Part shown: piece after piece, positions 9,995-18,096 of the stretch
How positions within the stretch are numbered: position 1 is the first letter of the stretch
How the letters are laid out: each line of letters begins with the position of its first letter
From: Catonella morbi ATCC 51271
GTDB taxonomy: Bacteria; Bacillota; Clostridia; Lachnospirales; Lachnospiraceae
Direction of reading: 5' to 3'
Assembly: GCF_000160035.2 (NCBI RefSeq)
Contig: NZ_KI535371.1
Location: forward strand, 62,001-126,000
DNA length: 64,000 bases
The notes under the pieces: generated by a model
What the model saw: the letters and a program-made list of their open reading frames with translations, nothing else
What the model was told of the DNA's origin: nothing
Database searches by the model: none
Translations under genes and position numbers: made by a program

Positions 9995-10672
9995 ATGTTT
10001 AACTATTTATACAAAAAGTACAAGGTAGAAGTGTTGAAAACGAGCACATGGCTATCAATTAAAGAATTAAAGCTATATGAAAAATTATCTTTGGTAATGG
10101 TCATTTTAGGTAGCATTTTATCGGGGGTTTTTACTCTAATAAAAAACGATATTGGCTCATATATATCCTTGGTGATGATAATTATAGGATTTGTTTTAAT
10201 ATTTTTGCTAAGGAGTAGGAAGAAAGAGCAGCAAAGAATAATGAAAGAGATAATTGAACCTTCTGCAAATGAAAGAATGCAGAAAGTGGTTCGACTCTTA
10301 GTTGAATTTGGAATCGATATATTGGACGAGGAGCACTTAAATAATCTGATCGAGCAGGCGAAGAAAGAACAGGATGCTTATGATGTGTGGAAAGGTTTTA
10401 AAAAGTCTTTTTCTGGAATGACTACGTATATTCTACTGCCAATTATTACAATTCTCATATCTGAGTTTTTTAAGGAGGTTGGATGGGAAACATTATTGGT
10501 ACGTGCTGCGGTACTTTTGATGATTTGCACATGTATTGTCTTGATCACATCAGCCTTCGCGTTAAATTTTAATGACATTCTGAATCCGGATATAAAGAAT
10601 CTGAACTACTTTATTAAAGATGTTGAGGATGTTAAAATATTTAAAGCAAAAGCAAAGAATTTTGAAAAATAA
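9995..10672 (+). CDS. four-helix membrane protein, STAND partner
   Basis: A 225-aa protein with two pairs of transmembrane helices (about 28-48 and 52-70; 140-160 and 165-185) flanking a charged cytoplasmic loop with coiled-coil character. No recognised domain. ATG 9995 follows GGATAGGAG. The gene is 32 bp downstream of the STAND gene on the same strand with no terminator between, so the pair is probably one operon. By analogy with two-gene abortive-infection systems, the membrane protein could be the effector or anchor; this is inference only. Confidence 0.65.
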   Translation: MFNYLYKKYKVEVLKTSTWLSIKELKLYEKLSLVMVILGSILSGVFTLIKNDIGSYISLVMIIIGFVLIFLLRSRKKEQQRIMKEIIEPSANERMQKVVRLLVEFGIDILDEEHLNNLIEQAKKEQDAYDVWKGFKKSFSGMTTYILLPIITILISEFFKEVGWETLLVRAAVLLMICTCIVLITSAFALNFNDILNPDIKNLNYFIKDVEDVKIFKAKAKNFEK

Positions 10673-10993
10673 GAAATAGGTACACTTTGGGTACAGTAGC
10701 TTTTGAATGGTATGAATTTATAAGAAGTGCGAAAAGAATAGGAAAAAACGGTTTGTATTTGTCGGGTAAATGAGTTGGAATAGAAAAGGTTTTTATGAAA
10801 ACGTCTTATTTTCATAGATTACAGGCTATTAAAATGAGCAACCGGGACAACATTGGGTAAAGACTTCCAAAAGAATAAATCCAATAATAGCTCAAAGTGG
10901 CTTTACAAATGAACAAAAAAATGAGAGGTTAAATACTAAATTAAGGTGTTTAGCCTTTTTTATGTAAATAAACCATAAAATAGCGACAATAAA
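10673..10993. other. intergenic stretch, no gene seen
   Basis: About 320 bp of AT-rich sequence between the membrane protein and the NVGL fragment. A short inverted repeat CGACA-N7-TGTCG (about 10984-11000) leads into the 12-bp repeats. No supported ORF or RNA. Confidence 0.45.
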
Positions 10994-11215
10994 AATGTCG
11001 GTTTGAATGTCGGTTTGAATGTCGGTTTGAACAAGACCGAAAAGAAAGTGATAGAAATTTTGATAGAAAATCCGAGTGTAACATCTGTTGAACTTGCGGA
11101 AAAAGTAGGAGTAACAAAGAGAACGATTGAAAGAGCATTTAAGTCTTTGCAAGAAAAAAAGATGATAGAGAGAATTGGTTCAAAGCGTGATGGAAATTGG
11201 ATTGTAGTGAGATAA
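10994..11215 (+). pseudogene. C-terminal winged-helix fragment of an AlbA_2/Schlafen-type regulator
   Basis: Three copies of the 12-bp unit AATGTCGGTTTG (10994-11029) encode NVGLNVGLNVGL. They run in frame into a winged-helix domain (KTEKKVIEILIENPSVTSVE ... ERIGSKRDGNWIVV). This is the typical tail of Schlafen AlbA_2-domain transcriptional regulators, which carry such repetitive linkers before the last wHTH. The AlbA domain itself is missing upstream, and no ribosome-binding site precedes the only TTG, so this is a leftover. A relative with a complete N-terminus is at 12136-13505. Confidence 0.7.
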
Positions 11216-11218
11216 AAT

Positions 11219-11292
11219 AGGCTTTCAGCCTTATGGTAGAGCTTGTGGAAAAAGCAAGGGTAGAGCCTATACTGATAGACAATTATAATGAA
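11219..11292 (+). pseudogene. duplicate fragment of the ORF6N-PLD gene
   Basis: About 70 bp closely match 984-1053 inside the ORF6N-PLD gene (shared GCTTTCAGCCTTATGGT, then the codons for ELVEKAR and ILIDNY). The match starts and stops abruptly, and the frame has no start codon, so it is a recombination scar. Confidence 0.7.
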
Positions 11293-11322
11293 TCCCGAAT
11301 ATAAAATACTTAAGGAGTCTTA

Positions 11323-11976
11323 GTGAAAATGAAGCCTAGAGAATTATGTGAAAAAGCTTGGCAGGAAATAGCAAGTAGTTTTCCGGAGTTTAAGATGGTC
11401 AGCAAAGGACAGAAGTTAAAGAAAATATCTAAAAATAAAGATCTTACCTATGAAATCTATTTTCAAGCCAACAGAAATAACTACGAGTGCAGCGTAGAAT
11501 TCATACCACATATTGCCATATATTCAAAAGATATGAAAAAATCTAATATTAACAATGGTTTTGTTTATGGCGGAGAGCTTGGAACTCTGCTGGGCAGAGC
11601 TCCTTGGAAATGGTGGCAGTTGGCGGGAGCGAGCTATAAATACACAGTAGAAGAAATTAGCGGACTAATCAGAGATAATATTATACCTATATTTGATGAC
11701 TTTGAAGATACAGAAACCAATATTGAAAATATCCTGAACGGGAAGATGGCTGTCCACAACTTACTGTATTATATCTATCATTTTGGTGGAAAAGATAAGG
11801 CTGGAAAGTATCTTAATAAGATACTAAAAGAAGATAAATTTAAGAATAAGTACATCAGTTTTTATAATAAGCTAAAAGAAATGACAAAGGAAGAGGCTTC
11901 TCAGGTAAGTAATGAGTTTAATGGTGCTGGTTTGATAAAGTTTGTATATATAAATGGCTTAGAGATTGAAGCATAA
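11323..11976 (+). CDS. hypothetical protein (DUF4304-like N-terminus)
   Basis: A 217-aa soluble protein. The first half (RELCEKAWQEIASSFPEFKM ... YEIYFQANRNN ... ECSVEFIPHIAIYSK) resembles proteins that start with a DUF4304-like beta-rich domain; the second half is helical and charged. GTG 11323 lies five bases after AAGGAG; ATG 11329 is a possible alternative. The last 73 codons are duplicated almost identically at 13511-13747, showing that this locus has undergone a tandem rearrangement. Role unknown; accessory-region context only. Confidence 0.55.
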   Translation: MKMKPRELCEKAWQEIASSFPEFKMVSKGQKLKKISKNKDLTYEIYFQANRNNYECSVEFIPHIAIYSKDMKKSNINNGFVYGGELGTLLGRAPWKWWQLAGASYKYTVEEISGLIRDNIIPIFDDFEDTETNIENILNGKMAVHNLLYYIYHFGGKDKAGKYLNKILKEDKFKNKYISFYNKLKEMTKEEASQVSNEFNGAGLIKFVYINGLEIEA

Positions 11977-12063
11977 TCACGGGTAAAAGCCTATTATATG
12001 TTATGTGGCACATTGGTTTGTGAATAATTTGGAGAAAATAAAGCTTCAAAGATAATATAAAAA

Positions 12064-12091
12064 TGCGCTTTAGAATTGAAATTAAAGCGCA
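12064..12091. promoter_or_regulatory. inverted repeat upstream of AlbA_2 gene
   Basis: TGCGCTTTA and TAAAGCGCA form a perfect 9-bp dyad separated by 10 bases, 45 bp before the AlbA_2 start. The half-site AAAGCGCA recurs three times inside the gene's own linker repeats (13281-13316). It could be an operator or a hairpin. Confidence 0.45.
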
Positions 12092-12135
12092 AACTTGATA
12101 TTGTTATGTAAGGTTATTGGAAAAGAGGTGTGATT

Positions 12136-13505
12136 ATGCGGGCAAATAACAATATAATACACGAAAGCGAAAATCAGGTTGTTGAATGGAAAGAATCCTG
12201 GCAAGATAAATATCTGGAATGGATTTGTGGATATGCAAATGCACAAGGCGGAACATTATATATAGGTATAGATGATAGCGGAAGCGTGTTGGGTCTGGAA
12301 TCAAAGACTGTGAAAAAATTATTAGAGGATATACCTAATAAGATAACTGCAGCCTTTGGAATAACCTGTGATGTGAATTTAAAAATAAATAACAAAAAGA
12401 AGTATATTCAGATTGATGTAAAGAAGTCGAGGCTTCCGTTGAATCTCCACGGAAGATACTTTTATCGTACGGGAAGTGTGAAGAAGGAAATTACCGGGTT
12501 TGAGCTTACGGAATTTATCATAAAGAGTACAGGAACATCTTATGATGAACTGACATCAGATATTCCACGTGAAAAGCTTACATTTGAATCATTTCGAAAA
12601 AGATATCTAAAAGCGACAAGAATGCCATTGGAATTTGATGATGATTTAGTAAGTTTTAAGTTTATAAAAGAAGATGGACAAATGACTAATGCAAGAATCC
12701 TTTTTGCTGATCAGTGGAATATACACCACTCCAGGATTTTTGTACAAGGTAGAATGGCTTAGAAAAAGCCAATTCTGCGCAGGATGCACTTGATGATGCC
12801 GAATATAACGGAGGCCTTCTGGAACTATATGACAACACAATGTCCTTTATTAAAAGTAATACAAAAAAAGGATGGCGTAAGGATAAAGATAAACGTGTAG
12901 AATTACCGGATTATCCTGAAAGAGCCTTAGAGGAAGGGCTTACAAATGCACTGATTCATCGGAGTTATTTGCAGACAGGAGCCCACAGTCAGGTGGATAT
13001 TTATGATGATAGGCTGGTTATCACCAATCCCGGAGGAATGTTTGATGGTTCTGAAGTTCAATTGCTCGATATAAGACATGTGCCATCAAAACTCAGAAAT
13101 CCTATTCTGGCAGATATTTTTGGGAGAATGCGACTTATGGAGCGCAGAGGTAGTGGATTTAAGAAAATCATTGATGCTTACGAAGCTGAAGAGCGATATA
13201 AAGAGGAATTAAAACCTGTATTTTACACAGACGGATATAATTTTTTCCTTACACTGTGGAATCTCAATTATGCTTTTGATAAAGCGCAAAATAAAGCGCA
13301 AAATAAAGCGCAGAAATGTATCATGACAGATCGTGAACACATATTGCTTCTGATAAAAGAAAATCCATCACTGACACAAGTTGAATTGTCGGCAATGATG
13401 GATAAATCCAGGAGAGCAGTGCAAATGCTGATGAAGGAATTGCTGGACGAAGGTTTAATTGAAAGAATTGGCTCCAGAAAGACAGGGGTATGGATAGTAA
13501 AATAA
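12136..13505 (+). pseudogene. broken Schlafen AlbA_2-domain transcriptional regulator
   Basis: ATG 12136 behind AGAGGTG opens an AlbA_2 domain (ENQVVEWKESWQDKYLEW, GYANAQGGTLYIGIDDSG), a putative nucleic-acid/nucleotide-binding fold. Near 12740 the frame slips by one base in a T run: the upstream frame ends at 12760-12762, and the continuing frame meets TAG at 12750-12752 where relatives have Trp (FCTRWNG). From there LEKANSAQDALDDAEYNGG continues through the ATPase-like domain (LTNALIHRSY, NPGGMF, RRGSGFKKI) to a KAQN-repeat linker and a C-terminal winged helix ending at 13505. Two lesions make it a pseudogene unless recoded. Confidence 0.85.
13281..13316 (+). repeat. 12-bp in-frame tandem repeat (KAQN linker)
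   Basis: Three tandem copies of AAAGCGCAAAAT (the last diverged) encode KAQNKAQNKAQK between the ATPase-like domain and the wHTH. Slippage would change linker length by four residues without changing frame. Confidence 0.85.
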
Positions 13506-13510
13506 CTCTA

Positions 13511-13747
13511 TTGCTAAAAACTGTCCACAACCCTCAGTATTATATCTACTACTTCGGTGGAAAAGATAAGGCTGAAAAGTATCTTAATAAGATACTAAAA
13601 GAAGATAAATTTAAGAATAAGTATATCAACTTTTATAATAAGCTAAAAGAAATGACAAGGGAAGAGGCTTCTCAGGTAAGTAATGAGTTTAATGGTGCTG
13701 GTTTGATAAAGTTTGCGTATCTCAATGGACTTGAAATGATTGCCTGA
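13511..13747 (+). pseudogene. duplicated C-terminal fragment of the 11323-11976 gene
   Basis: Starting at CTGTCCACAAC, this stretch repeats the last 225 bp of the 217-aa gene at 11323 with about 95% identity (FGGKDKAEKYLNKILKEDKF ... NEFNGAGLIKFAYLNGLEMI). It has no start codon of its own and directly follows the AlbA_2 stop, mirroring the order wHTH then this gene at 11003-11976. Confidence 0.8.
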
Positions 13748-13817
13748 TATGATTGATAAATCCGGAAGAATAGTGCAAATACCGGTGAAAGAACTGTTGG
13801 ACGAAGGAGAGATAGGT
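13748..13817 (+). pseudogene. third winged-helix fragment upstream of the PARG gene
   Basis: Codons for MIDKSGRIVQIPVKELLDEG match the AlbA_2 wHTH at 13398-13465 (MMDKSRRAVQMLMKELLDEG). The copy is fused in frame before the PARG start but is best read as residual sequence, since a good ribosome-binding site and ATG follow. Confidence 0.65.
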
Positions 13818-15248
13818 ATGGATAGAACATTTTTAAGAGAAATGGCTGGTGAAACGATTAGAATTACTAATGACGGTGGGTATGAATTGAATGGTAAGCA
13901 CATTTCTTTAGTTGGGGATGATTTTTCAACTGTTCAAGTATTGTCACCTAAAATTCTTGAGAGTATAGAAAAAGATAAGGATAAGTTTTTTGACGGAGAG
14001 CTTCGGGGTTCTTATTGGGCGACTTTCTTTTTAATTGATTGTGATTCGTATGAGGCGGCAAATCTTGGACGCAGTGATACTCTTGTGATGAACTTTGCAA
14101 ATGCCATACATGTCGGAGGTGGATTTCTAAATGGTGCTATGGCACAAGAAGAATGTTTGTGTAGGAACAGCACACTCTATGCTTCGATATCATCACCCAA
14201 AGCACGGGAAATGTATGATTACAATAAAAAACATATAAATGCTATTGATTCTGATTATATGCTTCTAAGTGAGGATGTATGCGTATTTAGGGATGCGAAT
14301 GGAAATCTCTTGGATGAACCTTTCAATGTTTCTGTCATCACAATACCTGCTCCTAATAAAAATGGATGGGCAAAGGATGTGTCTCAGGATAAGCTAGATA
14401 TAATTATGAAGGATAGACTTAGGAAAATGCTTTTTGCTGCTGCCAGATACGGATATCATACACTGGTTCTAGGAGCTTGGGGATGTGGTGCATTTGGTCA
14501 TTCAGCAAAAAAAGTTGCACAGTATTATTATGACTTGTTTTTTGAAGAGGGATTAAATGAATTATTTGATTATGTAATATTTGCAATACTTCGAGATAAG
14601 GAAAAAATAGAAGCTTTTGTAGATGTATTTAATGATAAACTAGAAAATGTATGCCAAGATCAATTCGATAATATAGATGAATTCGATAAAACAGATAGTT
14701 TATATGTTGAGGCAAATTCTGAATTTCCGGTATGTAATCATGATGGAGCTGACGAGAATAATATGGGATATACGGTTGGATTATTTAACGATGGAACCCC
14801 GTTTGAAGCAGAGTACTGGAGAGATGGAAATTCATACAGCATTAGTGTAATAATACCTGAGAAAATGGAATTCATTTCTGATGATAGGAATAATATACAA
14901 AATGATTCAAAGATTGTTGGATTTCATAATTGGGTTATGTCTTATGATAATACAATTTTGTGTCAGGGGATGGTAGATGAGGGCATAGAAGAAGAACTGG
15001 CAGTAGTTCAAAAATACGTGGATTATTTAATTGATATAGGGATTGTTAGTTTTTGCAGTGATGTATTCAATGGAGCGGTATTTTATAGAATTGACATATT
15101 AGGGAATAGCCTCGCAGAAATAAAGATTACTTTAATGGAGAACGGGGAGGAATTGGCTAAGACGAAGTTAAACTTTAAAAAGTTTCCAAATACTAAAAAG
15201 AGAAAGTTTGAGGTAATTAAAAATGACGGAAAAGGGGAAAAGATATAA
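13818..15248 (+). CDS. bacterial-type poly(ADP-ribose) glycohydrolase (TIGR02452-like macrodomain)
   Basis: A 476-aa protein; ATG 13818 lies seven bases after AAGGAGA. Residues about 1-300 form a microbial PARG/macrodomain: VMNFANAIHVGGG, then the signature GGGFLNGAMAQEE at 100-112 containing the catalytic Glu pair, then YGYHTLVLGAWGCGAFGH, which lines the ADP-ribose diphosphate site. Such enzymes hydrolyse ADP-ribose polymers or remove ADP-ribose from proteins or nucleic acids. The extra 170-aa C-terminal part (MGYTVGLFNDGTPFEAEYWR...) is a separate domain I cannot assign. The last 26 bases overlap the next gene, a DNA-glycosylase-fold protein, so the two are translationally coupled. Confidence 0.85.
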   Translation: MDRTFLREMAGETIRITNDGGYELNGKHISLVGDDFSTVQVLSPKILESIEKDKDKFFDGELRGSYWATFFLIDCDSYEAANLGRSDTLVMNFANAIHVGGGFLNGAMAQEECLCRNSTLYASISSPKAREMYDYNKKHINAIDSDYMLLSEDVCVFRDANGNLLDEPFNVSVITIPAPNKNGWAKDVSQDKLDIIMKDRLRKMLFAAARYGYHTLVLGAWGCGAFGHSAKKVAQYYYDLFFEEGLNELFDYVIFAILRDKEKIEAFVDVFNDKLENVCQDQFDNIDEFDKTDSLYVEANSEFPVCNHDGADENNMGYTVGLFNDGTPFEAEYWRDGNSYSISVIIPEKMEFISDDRNNIQNDSKIVGFHNWVMSYDNTILCQGMVDEGIEEELAVVQKYVDYLIDIGIVSFCSDVFNGAVFYRIDILGNSLAEIKITLMENGEELAKTKLNFKKFPNTKKRKFEVIKNDGKGEKI

Positions 15249-16008
15249 GGATTTAATTAAAACAGTCAAAGCTGATTATAGTAAAAATATTCGGAGAAAT
15301 ACAACTGTCGCTCTAAAATGGTATGAAGATTGTAAAGAGATTAATCTTTGGACTTACTGGCAAGGGTTAGGATATGCAGAAAACACACCCGACATAGATA
15401 TATTGCTGGTAGGACAAGATTGGGGGAATCCTTTTTCAAACCCATCTGAAACAGTTATTAATGTAAAGAAAATCAATAAGGCAACAGAAATGGGAGAGGC
15501 TCCTATAAGTTATCTGCAGGATGTGAACTTGGATAGACGTGATTGTCATACGGACTACAATTTAGTGCAAATATTTAAGGAAACGAAGAATTATGATATT
15601 GAAAATCAGAGATATTCTAATCTGTTCTTTACGAATTTCTCGTTGGGATATAGAGGGGGATCCGGAACCGGAGGAATGACGGAAAGCGTTATGAAACAAG
15701 ATGCCAAATATTTCGTAGAGCTATGTAAAATACTGCAGCCCCAGAAAATAATATGTTTAGGACAGGTTACATATAAGTCAGTGTTATCAGCATATGGTAT
15801 AAAACCTGAAAAATACAACACATATAACGACTTAATTAAGGCTTGTAAAGCTACTGTGGTAGATTGTGAGGATAAAAAGGCCGAAATATATGCAGTGGCT
15901 CATTGTGGATTGTATGGCACAAGAAACAGGGGAGATATTCCGAAAACAAAAGCTAGGAAAGAAGATTTAAGTAATCAGATTGCTGATTGGGAAAGAGTGC
16001 TAGTGTAG
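15223..16008 (+). CDS. uracil-DNA-glycosylase-superfamily protein
   Basis: A 261-aa protein of the UDG fold. The N-terminal motif IDILLVGQDWGNP (about 59-71) corresponds to the water-activating loop GQDPY-like motif; NLFFTNFSLGYRGG (about 131-144) is the central strand and turn; VAHCGLYGTRNR (about 225-236) matches the HPS-like loop. Canonical UDGs excise uracil from DNA; here the motifs are divergent (QDWG, HCGLYG), so the base specificity may differ. ATG 15223 has GAGG nine bases upstream and lies inside the end of the PARG gene, implying coupled synthesis and joint function in DNA-linked ADP-ribose or base damage. Confidence 0.75.
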   Translation: MTEKGKRYKDLIKTVKADYSKNIRRNTTVALKWYEDCKEINLWTYWQGLGYAENTPDIDILLVGQDWGNPFSNPSETVINVKKINKATEMGEAPISYLQDVNLDRRDCHTDYNLVQIFKETKNYDIENQRYSNLFFTNFSLGYRGGSGTGGMTESVMKQDAKYFVELCKILQPQKIICLGQVTYKSVLSAYGIKPEKYNTYNDLIKACKATVVDCEDKKAEIYAVAHCGLYGTRNRGDIPKTKARKEDLSNQIADWERVLV

Positions 16009-16122
16009 CTGATAGATTTTGGTAAGAGGCTTTTGTGGAAGACAGAGAATGGTAGATAGGATTTGTAGAGGTGTTCCTACACTCTGTAATGAAGTAATTG
16101 GAGGTCTATCAAATACTATGAA

Positions 16123-16287
16123 ATGAACCGAGTTGCAATTGGTGTGGTAGGGCAGAATACCGCCGCACTGAATTTCTATAAATAAATCGGATTTAAGCAA
16201 GAAGGGATTCAAGAGCAAGGATACTACTATAACAACGAGTACAGTGACTTTATCATGATGAGGATTCTTCGCAACGAATGGAGATAA
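16123..16287 (+). pseudogene. C-terminal remnant of a GNAT acetyltransferase
   Basis: The frame reads MNRVAIGVVGQNTAALNFYK, then TAA (16183-16185), then IGFKQEGIQEQGYYYNNEYS and DFIMMRILRNEWR. This is the characteristic acetyl-CoA-binding end of ribosomal-protein-type or spermidine-type GNATs, with a nonsense codon replacing the second Lys of the YKKIGF motif. The N-terminal half is missing. Confidence 0.75.
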
Positions 16288-16333
16288 AATTCTAATTCCG
16301 GTTTATCCGGTGCATTAGACAAATTATATAGCG

Positions 16334-16412
16334 AAAGCACATGACTTTCAGACTAAAAATCTTTCAGTTATGTGCTTTTTCTCTGTCTATTTTATTCCCG
16401 GTGGAACGGAGT
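16334..16412. repeat. duplicate of the xre 3' end and its terminator
   Basis: AAAGCACAT / ATGTGCTTT hairpin (16334-16380) followed by TCTGTCTATTTTATTCCCGG closely repeats 2916-2990. It carries a terminator plus the last codons of the XRE remnant in minus orientation; the remainder of the regulator is absent here. From 16413 to the next start no gene is visible. Confidence 0.7.
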
Positions 16413-16617
16413 TATGTATTCAAATATTTTTAAGATTATAAGTCAATATTTTATATGGATTTCATTGCGATATACAGCATCATGCTATATAATAATATAC
16501 AACTGTGACATATTTTGCAAAGAAAAAAGATGAATTGGGTTCAGGTTTTGACTTGTTTTAAAACTTGAAGCAATAGCCTGATTAGTCCAAATCATTATTG
16601 CACCCGGAGGAAAACTT

Positions 16618-17256
16618 ATGTGTCGGTACTATTCGTATATTTTAATATTTATAGTTATATTTATTAGTGTGATTGCCTCTAATTACTTAAAGAGCACGTA
16701 TAGAAAGTTTGGAATGATTTCAAGCAATAATCGTATGACTGCGGAAGCTTGTGCATTTTCTATTCTTAGTAATGCAGGAATAACCGATGTGAGCATTCAA
16801 AGGATTGAAGGAGAATTAACGGATCATTACTCGCCTTCGGAGAAGGTTCTCAGGCTGTCGGATAGTGTCTATGGTTCAACTTCGGTAGCAGCTATTGGAG
16901 TGGCCGCACGTGAATGTGGACATGCCATTCAGGACGAAGAAGGATATGTTCCATTGAAACTTAGGACGGTTTTTGCGCCTATAGCCAATATAGTCTCAAC
17001 ACTCTCAGGGATATTGATTACTGCAGGTTTGGCATTTGATTTTTTAGGTCTTGCTCGGGTAGGTGTTTTGTTATTTACGTTTGTGGTTATATTCCGGTTA
17101 ATAACACTTCCGGTTGAGATTGATGCATCAAGACGAGCATTAATTGCCATAGAAGAAAATGATTTATTAAGAGGAAGTGAGCTGGAAGGTGCAGGTAAGG
17201 TTTTAAAAGCTGCAACCTTAACATATGCTGTAGCCCTGTTTTCATCTCCTTTGTAG
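16618..17256 (+). CDS. YugP-type membrane Zn-peptidase homologue lacking the HExxH histidine
   Basis: A 212-aa membrane protein of the neutral zinc metallopeptidase 2 family (B. subtilis YugP). An N-terminal helix (5-22), the conserved MTAEACAFSILSNAGI segment, the active-site helix and two more transmembrane stretches are present. The family motif is AAHEVGHAIQD; here residues read AARECGHAIQD, so the first zinc-binding His is Arg. The C-terminus (TYAVALFSSPL) is also shorter than usual. Probably catalytically dead or decaying. ATG 16618 follows CCCGGAGGAAAA. Confidence 0.75.
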   Translation: MCRYYSYILIFIVIFISVIASNYLKSTYRKFGMISSNNRMTAEACAFSILSNAGITDVSIQRIEGELTDHYSPSEKVLRLSDSVYGSTSVAAIGVAARECGHAIQDEEGYVPLKLRTVFAPIANIVSTLSGILITAGLAFDFLGLARVGVLLFTFVVIFRLITLPVEIDASRRALIAIEENDLLRGSELEGAGKVLKAATLTYAVALFSSPL

Positions 17257-17314
17257 TTATTACGTTTGATGATTATGACACGAGGCGGAAAAAGTAGAGA
17301 TTAAGGGTTTTATT

Positions 17315-17422
17315 ATGTATTTATCTAAAAAATTAATACCCGAAAAAGTATTTTTTGAATATACCAAGAACAGCATTACATCATATGAAGCCTTGAAAAA
17401 TCCTGTTCTGCCAAGTGAATGA
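17315..17422 (+). CDS. possible 35-aa peptide or gene remnant
   Basis: ATG 17315 opens 35 codons (MYLSKKLIPEKVFFEYTKNS...) ending in TGA. Only a weak AAGGG precedes it. I do not recognise it; it may be the start of a lost gene. Confidence 0.2.
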   Translation: MYLSKKLIPEKVFFEYTKNSITSYEALKNPVLPSE

Positions 17423-17476
17423 TTGATATTTTCAATAAATATCAGCTTGAATAAAATTAAAAATAGGAGAGTATTT

Positions 17477-18082
17477 ATGTGGACAAGAGAAAAAAAGAAA
17501 CTAAGTTTCAGACAGATTATTAAGTATATAAGACTTTTATGTTTTATTATTGTTGCTATTATAGTATTCTTATTCGTTAAAGAAAAAATTGTTAAAAGAG
17601 ATTCTATTCCTGAAATAATCTCAAAGTCAACCCTGGAAAAAGTAATAAATGTCAGTGATTTGTCAACCTTTGAAGCTATCTACAACGGAGTCGCTTCTGT
17701 TGCGAATGAGGAAAAGCCTGAAAATATAGATTATTACGTTTCTTATGAAGCAAAGGTTAAAGCGGGAATTGATTTTGAACAGGTAAATTTGGAAGTGAAT
17801 GAAGATGAGAAAAGAATTACGGTAACTTTGCCGGAAGTTAAAATAACGGATGTAAATGTAGACATTGCTTCCTTAGATTATATATTTATGAATAAGAGAG
17901 CCAATACGGAAACTGTATCTGCACAGGCATACAAAAAATGTATCGAAGATGTGACAAATGAAAGTAATTCTACAACAGCAATTTATGAATTAGCTAAACA
18001 AAATGCCCACAACATTGTTGAAGCCTTAATTAAACCCTTTGTAGAACAGTTAGACAGTAAGTATGAATTGAAAATCAATTAA
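17477..18082 (+). CDS. DUF4230 family membrane-anchored protein
   Basis: A 201-aa protein with a basic N-terminus and one transmembrane helix (about 18-36), followed by an extracytoplasmic DUF4230 domain: an early STLEKVINVSDLSTFEAIYN, a YYVSYEAKVKAGIDFEQVNL strand, VTLPEVKITDVNVD, and a helical tail (QNAHNIVEALIKPFVEQL). The function of DUF4230 is unknown. The start at 17477 is preceded by AATAGGAGA; the longer upstream reading has no ribosome-binding site. The next gene, also DUF4230, begins 14 bp downstream, so this is a two-gene operon of paralogues. Confidence 0.75.
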   Translation: MWTREKKKLSFRQIIKYIRLLCFIIVAIIVFLFVKEKIVKRDSIPEIISKSTLEKVINVSDLSTFEAIYNGVASVANEEKPENIDYYVSYEAKVKAGIDFEQVNLEVNEDEKRITVTLPEVKITDVNVDIASLDYIFMNKRANTETVSAQAYKKCIEDVTNESNSTTAIYELAKQNAHNIVEALIKPFVEQLDSKYELKIN

Positions 18083-18096
18083 GGGAGAATAGCAGT

